A program made the translations under genes and the position numbers. Positions 57,746 through 64,000 of a DNA stretch of 64,000 bases are shown one piece after another. Each line of letters begins with the position of its first letter. The first letter of the stretch is position 1. Below the pieces are notes generated by a model. It did no database searches and had not been told where the DNA came from. It saw nothing but the letters and a program-made list of their open reading frames with translations. The stretch comes from Anagrus nilaparvatae (taxonomy: Eukaryota; Arthropoda; Insecta; Hymenoptera; Mymaridae), in the NCBI GenBank assembly GCA_022575985.1, contig JAKSXM010000272.1, positions 3,348,001-3,412,000 on the forward strand. The letters run 5' to 3'.

Positions 57746-58857
57746 TTGTATACTCTAAAAAATTTGTCCAGTGGAAATTTTCGAACATTTTTTTCTAATT
57801 TAAAAGATTACATAATTTATGCAACGTTAGAAAATGGGCTCAAAATATCACATGAAAAATTTAATAAATTCCTTGGTATTTCAATTGGTTCTATTGTGAA
57901 TGTGAAAAAAGGGAACGTGATAATTGATCCAAGAATTATAAAAGACTTTTGTGACATGAACTTATTGCAGATGCGCTTCATAGAGACGAGTTTCTAGAAA
58001 TAAAGCGTTATTTAAAATTATATAAAAAGTCTGACAAAAATTTAAATAATATAATTTGGAGAGTATCTAATTTTATTGAACTTTGAAAAATTGAAAATTG
58101 AAAAAAATTTACAAAAATTTTGATTTTTTTCTTCCAAATAATCGATTGACGAAAGTATGATAAAAATCTTTGGTAGAACCAGTTTAAAACAGTATATGAG
58201 AAATAAGCCAATAAGATTTGGATTGAAATTATGGGCATTGTGTTCCATATCAGGTTATTTGTTTGATTTTAATATTTATCAAGGTAAAGAATCTTGCTAT
58301 TCTGAGAAATTGCAGAAATGCACGCTTGGGTCTCGTGTAGTTATGAATATGCTTTATCATTTTTTGAAAACAGTACCTAAAGAGAAACTTCAAAATCATC
58401 ATGTTTGCTTTGATAACTTCTTTACCAGCCCTGATTTAATTATCCATTTAAAAAGAAATGGTTTGAAATCTACTGGAACTGCTGGCAAAATCGGGTTTAC
58501 GAGAAAACAATAGAGAAAGGAAAAGAAAAACGAGTTGCAGTTCCAGTTTCCATGAAAAATGATTGTACTCATGGATCGTGTGAACCTAAGTACGATTCAC
58601 TAAGCAAAATAAACTACATTTCCATCAAGGACTCAAAAAGTATTTCAATACTTTCTTCTGCAGCTCTTGTAACTCCCACAGCAAATATGGAACGGTATAG
58701 TGCAAGTGATCAAAAGAGATTCCCAATCGCTTTTCCACAAGAATTTAAAATTTTCACTAAATGCATGGGCGGTGTTGATCTTCACGATCATCACTGCAAT
58801 GATGTGAAAATAGAAATGAAAAGTAAAAAATGGACTTGGTCAGTGCTACACTCTTAA
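57746..58857 (+). pseudogene. piggyBac transposase, broken and 3'-truncated
   Basis: DDE-type transposase that cuts and pastes at TTAA. Pieces: an N-terminal block (57746-57997, ...KFNKFLGISIGSIVNVKKG); a decayed stretch; GRTSLKQYMRNKPIRFGLKL, HHVCFDNFFTSPDLI (second catalytic aspartate region) and GLKSTGTAG (58157-58513); then, after a frameshift, NMERYSASDQKRFPIAFPQE and CMGGVDLHD (58552-58857). The C-terminal cysteine-rich domain is absent. Stops and at least two frameshifts. Confidence 0.88.
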
Positions 58858-59009
58858 AATTAAATCCCCAAATTTCCTTCAAATATTCACCAATATGCAC
58901 ATGTAGCGCTTTACAAAACACAAAATACGACATCATCACTTTCAAATGTCGAATTTTTAATTTCGGAGTCTTGTAAAGCACCATTTTGCTTATCCGTGGT
59001 TTTAAATTA

Positions 59010-59403
59010 CCACTTAAAATTTTCAGAACCACCGTTTATACATTATGGTGTTTTTAAAAATACCGAATTAAGTTTTAACACTTTTTAATACCGATTTATC
59101 AATTTCGGATAATTCTGTAACTCAATATTTAAGAAATACTTAACGGTGATTTAAAATATAAAAAACGAAAAAATTGAGTATTTTCTATACATATATATAA
59201 AGATAAAATTATAGTTTGATTGATTCGGGGTGCACATATAAAATTATTTAAAAAAATTTTTTAAAATAAAAAATTAATGGGAATTCATCAATATGGTTTA
59301 TCGAATTCGGACATAACAAAAATATAAAATCCATGTAATTAGTATACAATACATAAAATGTTACGTTTATCCACAATAGGCAACTTTTGGTAACATCTAA
59401 CAG
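59010..59403 (+). repeat. Segmental duplicate, copy 1
   Basis: From TTTTCAGAACCACCGTTTATACATTATGG to the insertion point of the hAT-like element, continuing at 61351-61460 (TTTATTTGGATTTTTCCTTG...). It is a direct repeat of 61885-62600. Confidence 0.85.
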
Positions 59404-61350
59404 CAGAGCTGGGCATATACGGCAATTTTGGCACGCTGTAACCGTATGCCGTATAGACGGTTTTTGTGCATAAGGACCCGTATGTTACTTGAACCGTATA
59501 TACGATAACCAGCATACGGGACCGTATGCACCCTAGCAGTATATACGGTTAACACTATACGGGAGCCTTATGCATCTCAGCCGTATATAATGTTTAATGT
59601 CATAAGGGCCCGTATACTCTCTAACCGTACATACGGTTTAAGAGCATACGGACCCGTAGATACTTGAACCGTACATACGGTTCAGCAGCATACGGACCCG
59701 TATACACTTGAACCGTATATAATGTTTAATAGCATACGGACCCGTATACCGTTTGCTTAGGCTTAATCAAAAACGGCATACGGGTCCGTATGCTGTTTAA
59801 CCGTATGTACGGTTTGAGAGCATACGGACCCGTATGGTGTTTAACCGTATGTACGGTTTGAGAGTATACGGGCCCATATGCTGTTGAACCGTATGTACGG
59901 TTAGAGAGTATACGGGTCCGTATGCTGTTGAGCCGTATGTACGGTTAGAGAGTATAAGGGCCCGTATGCTGTTTAACCGTATGTACGGTTAGAGATTATA
60001 CGGTTCCGTATGCTGTTTAACCGTACGTACGGTTCGAGAGTATATGGGCCCGTATACTGTTTAACGTCATAAAGGAGAGTATATTATTAAAATATATACA
60101 TTTCTCTGCATAAGGATCCATATGAAACAATTATAAGCTTTTATAAGTACATTACCTAAGTAAATATTTGACTTTTATAAAGAAATTGGAATAAAGTTCG
60201 ATAATATTGTTTAAATATGCAAAAAATTGCATTCTTAAAATAGGTATTATAAGACTTACCCAATAATAAAAAATTCTTTGCTTCTATTTTCTAAATATAA
60301 ATATGTTTTAAAATCAAGAAGATATTCAAAAAAAGTTAAACAACTGTTTATAGAAAGCATTAAAAATAAAATTATTATTTATAACAGGAAAAATACAATC
60401 AAAAATTTTTAATTTTCATTTTAGAATTCAATTGAATGAGTAAAGAACAATTTTTATTGCATACATTTTTCTCCAAAATTAATATTGAATATATTTTTTA
60501 TTTTCTTTAAGGAAAATTAGCTTTTCAAACAATGAATCAGTCAATGATGATCTTTTGTTATTTAAGATGTAATTAGTTAAAGAAAAATCCTTTCGATATT
60601 TAAAATTCTTAAATCATTCTCTAAATTTTATGCCTTACGTTATAGAAAAAGAATATATTTTCTTATTGTAAATACTTAAAAATAAATTTCATGATAAATA
60701 AATATAACAAAAGTAAATTAGTTTTTTCACTTATTTTCCTAAACATCAATTCTGATTATGGTGTGCCAATAAATAAATTAATGCCATAAACAGTTATAAT
60801 TTATAAGGTATCTGTATGAAATTACCCGTATGTACGACAAAATTTCATAAGGCATCCGTATGAAATTAACCGTATGTAAGGCAAAAGTCATAAGGCATCC
60901 GTATGGAAATGTCATTATGTACGGTAAAATTCATACGGATGCCTTATGAGTTTTGCCGTACATACGGGTAATTTCATACGGATGCCTTATGAGTTTTGCC
61001 GTACATACGGGTAAATTCATACGGATACCGTACGAAATTTTGCCGTATAAAAAAACATACGGCTAAGGAGGCATACGGTTCAATAATATTTTACCCTTAT
61101 ATAAGGTAAAATTCATAAGGCAACCGTATGAAATTACCCGTATGTACGGCAAAACTCATAAGGCATCCGTATGAATTTTACCGTACGTAATGACATTTCC
61201 ATACGGATGCCTTATGACTTTTGCCTTACATACGGTTAATTTCATACGGATGCCGTATGAATTTTACCTTATATAAGGATAAAATATCATTGAACCGTAT
61301 GCCGTATACCGTATATAAGGATTTTAGCGTGCAGCCGTTGCCCAGCTCTG
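59404..61350. mobile_element. 1.95-kb hAT-like element with CCGTAnnTACGG-packed arms
   Basis: Starts CAGAGCTGGGCATATACGG and ends CAGCTCTG as inverse (a CAGAGCTGGGCA terminus is typical of hAT elements). TCTAACAG lies exactly outside both ends (59396-59403, 61351-61358), a perfect 8-bp duplication. Left arm 59,430-60,080 is a ~50-bp repeat dominated by ACCGTATGTACGGTT and CATACGGACCCGTATG. Right arm 60,820-61,320 has related motifs (CCGTATGTACGG, ATAAGGCATCCGTATG) in larger mirrored blocks. The ~700-bp AT-rich middle has no transposase. Confidence 0.9.
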
Positions 61351-61454
61351 TCTAACAGTTTATTTGGATTTTTCCTTGATTATATGTTCTTAGGCTCACT
61401 AAACACTAACATGATATCAAGTTTTACTTAAGACTAAAATTATATCAAGCTCTA

Positions 61455-61880
61455 AGGAAATAGGCTATATTAAAATAACAACACGTCAAGCCTTACAGTA
61501 GCGTAACCTAAGGAAGTAGGCTATAATAAAAAAAAACACGTCAAGCCTTACAGTAGCTTAACCTAAGGAAGTAGGCTATAATAAAACAAACACGTCAAGC
61601 CTTACACTAACGTAACCTAAGGAAGTAGGCTATAATAAAAAACGACACGACAAGCCTTACACTAGCGTATTCTAAGGAAGTAGGCTGTGATAAAATAACG
61701 ACGCGACAAGCCTTACACTAACGTAACCTAAGGAAGTAGGCTATAATAAAATAATGACACGACAAGCCTTACACTTGCGTAACCTAAGGCAGTAGGCTAT
61801 AATAAAAAACGAAACGTCAAGCCTTACACTAACATAACCTAAGGAAATGGACTATAATAAAAAGCGACACGTCAAACCTA
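61455..61880 (+). repeat. ~56-bp satellite array (7-8 units)
   Basis: Unit: TAACCTAAGGAAGTAGGCTA, TAATAAAAAACGACACGTCA, AGCCTTACACTAACG. Highly regular. Confidence 0.9.
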
Positions 61881-61884
61881 AAAT

Positions 61885-62600
61885 TTTCAGAACCACCGTT
61901 CATACATTATGGTGCTTTTAAAAATACTAAATTAAGTTATAGCGTTTTTTAATATCGATTTATCAATTTCGGATTATTCTATAACTCCGAAATACTTAAC
62001 GGTGATTTAAATTAAAAAAACGAAAAAATTGAGAATTTTATATATATCTATATAAATATAAAATTATTGTTTGATTGATTCGAAGTGCACATATAAAATT
62101 ATTTTAAAAAATGTTTAAACATAAAAAATTAATGGGAATTCATCAATATGGTTTATCAAATTTGGACATAACAAGAATATAAAATCCATGTACTTAGTAT
62201 ACAATACATATTTTTTTTTTTGAAATTCAAATTCTAGAATTTAAAATTCAAAAATATTCTCTTTTCATGTTTTAAATAATGGAATTTCATCGCTCGTTTA
62301 TTGAAAGCATAATTTCTAGATTTAAAACTAGAAATATAATTATTACTCTTTTATAATTTAGAAAAACGATCCAGTTCCCCTCAACAGACAACTTTTGGTA
62401 AATTTTAACAATTTAGTGGGGATTTTAATTAAATATTTAAAATTTCATGGTTAATTAACACATAAAATGTTACTTTTATCGACAATAGGCAATTTTTGGT
62501 AACGTCTAACAGTTTATTTGGATTTTTCATTGATTATATGTTCTTAGGCTCACTTAACACTAACATGATATCCAGTTTTACTTAACACTAACATGATATC
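61885..62600 (+). repeat. Segmental duplicate, copy 2, with empty hAT site
   Basis: Direct repeat of 59010-59403 + 61351-61460. At 62505-62512 it reads TCTAACAG once, uninterrupted: the empty version of the hAT-like insertion site. Confidence 0.88.
62213..62462. mobile_element. ~250-bp insertion in duplicate copy 2
   Basis: Copy 1 reads ATACAATACATAAAATGTTAC straight through. Copy 2 reads ATACAATACAT, then 250 bp beginning with a T run, then ACATAAAATGTTAC. ACAT flanks both sides. It contains a CTAGATTTAAAACTAG-like palindrome. Class unknown. Confidence 0.6.
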
Positions 62601-62805
62601 AAGTTCTAAGGAAATAGGCTATAATAAAATAACGACACGTCTATCCTTACAGTAGCATAACCTAACGTAACCTATGAAAGTAGACTATAATAAAAAACGA
62701 TACGTCCAGCCTTACAGTAGCGTAAGCTAAGGAAGTAGGCTATAATAAATAACGATACGTCAAGCTTTACAGTAGCGTAACCTAATGAAAAAGGCTGTAA
62801 AGTAA
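62600..62805 (+). repeat. ~56-bp satellite array (4 units)
   Basis: Same unit and orientation as 61455-61880, following the second segmental duplicate as the first array follows the first. Confidence 0.85.
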
Positions 62806-63836
62806 CGAACCTAATAATAACTATCACTAGTTATAATGAAGAAATGGTATAGTCAGGGTGGCCACGACACTGAACTTTTAAAATTCCCTGACATTCCAGA
62901 CTATTGTTTTTAAAGATTTCAGTACTTTTTTAGGGTTTCGACAAAATTTTACAAACCAAATTCCCTGAAATTTCCGAGTTTCCTATAAACAAACTTTAGT
63001 AAATTTCATTTTCTTTTTCAAAATTTAATATTAAATGTAAATACCCAACAAAGTCTGCACTCTAGTTATTATATTTACTATATTTTCTGTATTATATATT
63101 TTTATTATTAAATTGATTTAAAAATGAAGGGACAAAGGTATTTTTAAAAATAAATAAAACTGATCATTTTTTAATATTATATGTCTAAACATCGTTTTCG
63201 ATCTGCTGGATATGTTGTTTAAAAAAATTTTAAAGCATGTTAAAAAATTAGACAGCTGAAAAGTCAAAATACCCATGTTATTTAAATGGGAAACGTAAGT
63301 GCTCGATGGTACGGGTAAAATCCTTGAAGATGGGGTGTTTTTTATGACCAAAATATACAAAATAAATGGGGGGGGGGGAGCAAAAAAATCTCGAAAACAA
63401 AAAATTAGGACACGCTCTACTGAACACGAATACGACATTCGTTTTTATCTAAATTGTTCTTATTCCGCACAATAGAAGATGAATGCGTATCAATTACCAA
63501 AAGTTGTTTAATGTGGGTAACTAGTGCATTTTAACTCTTTCCTGAGGAATCTCCCTAATTCGTTCTCTGTGTGACTTACATTAGTATGCATGTATACAGT
63601 AGTACTACAGCTATGTAGTAACGATTAAAATTATTTTTATTCATTAAATATAAAAATATTAGTTATTTACAAATGATTTATCTATTATTTTATTTTAAAT
63701 AAATTAATATATTAAATAAATAAAGTAAAATAAACTGCGTAAAGCGTGTATCACATGACTTGTGGTGGGGGCAATTCCTCAGAAAAGAGTTAAGTAAAAA
63801 TAAACATCATATTCGTTTTTAGTGACCCAAAAATAT
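62806..63836. other. No gene; one hAT-like terminus
   Basis: At 62,854 CAGGGTGGCCACGACACTGA, followed by TTCCCTGACATTCC, resembles the start of a hAT element, but no matching end is seen in the window. A G-run (GGGGGGGGGG) lies at 63,369. The minus-strand frame 63118-63438 shows no domain. Confidence 0.4.
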
Positions 63837-64000
63837 AATTTCCTTAGCTTACGCTACTGTAATGCTTGACGTGTCGTTTTTTTATTATAGCCTACTTCCT
63901 TAGGTTATGTTAGTTTCCGGTTTGACGTGTCGCTTTTTATTATAGTCCATTTCCTTAGGTTATGTTATTGTAAGGCTTGACGAGTCGTTTTTTATTACAG
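63837..64000 (-). repeat. ~56-bp satellite array, inverted orientation, to window edge
   Basis: CTTCCTTAGGTTATGTTAGTT..GGTTTGACGTGTCGC units, opposite to 61.45-62.8 kb and continuing out of the window. Confidence 0.85.

Overview
The window reads as AT-rich insect nuclear DNA. Supporting signs are AT-dominated non-coding sequence, Pao/BEL, R1-clade and piggyBac elements, a short TTAGG-type run at 36.6 kb, 63-bp-scale AT-rich introns, and a relic of a multi-copy arthropod protein family. A parasitoid wasp or another small insect would fit, but nothing here fixes the species. I see no intact conventional host gene. Almost everything recognisable is a transposon, the relic of one, or a satellite, so this is best read as an old, nested, probably heterochromatic TE accumulation.

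Layout. 1-4,985: a palindrome nested inside a palindrome. 6,343-6,590: a TA-flanked MITE. 7.6-8.8 kb: a ~168-bp tandem array. 10.1-15.15 kb: a broken two-ORF LINE (+) split by a solo-LTR-like insertion that carries a heat-shock-type promoter. 15.15-16.8 kb: a second, 5'-truncated LINE (-), tail to tail with the first. 17-20 kb: a compound palindrome. 20-24 kb: poor in signal, with one possible spliced micro-gene and a decayed coding relic. 24-37.8 kb: an R1-clade LINE district with two families. Family A is in pieces. Family B (28.35-33.93 kb, -) is nearly full length, with ORF1, a 4-bp ORF1/ORF2 overlap, EN, RT, a C-terminal zinc finger and a repeat-bearing 5' UTR. Most element ends abut (AAT)n tracts, which suggests microsatellite targeting. 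Two satellites lie at 34.6-36.6 kb.

39.9-45.9 kb: a ~6-kb element with long inverted termini built of ~143-bp subrepeats. It encloses a decayed gene of a widespread, uncharacterised arthropod protein family. Both termini carry the gene's first codons, pointing inward. The element has been hit by a foldback element, a polyA retroposon, a hAT/Merlin-like MITE and a TAGTGCATCA-ended element. 46.6-47.3 kb: another R1 fragment. 47.9-48.6 kb: a hairpin.

49.4-55.5 kb: a broken Pao/BEL retrotransposon (gag, protease, RT, RNase H, integrase). A TTAA-flanked piggyBac-like foldback interrupts its RT. A 1.16-kb insertion with tRNA-like sequences in opposite orientations interrupts its integrase. 55.8-64 kb: ~56-bp and ~155-bp satellites, a broken piggyBac transposase, and a 1.95-kb hAT-like element. 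That element has a perfect 8-bp target duplication, arms packed with CCGTAnnTACGG palindromes, and an empty copy of its insertion site in a neighbouring duplicate.

The features work together only as layers of insertion. Several paralogous empty sites inside the window let the order of events be read directly. The dominant theme is long inverted repeats, at least fourteen of them. In two cases an arm contains sequence belonging to the host of the insertion, which hints that inverted duplication, and not only terminal-repeat transposition, builds them.
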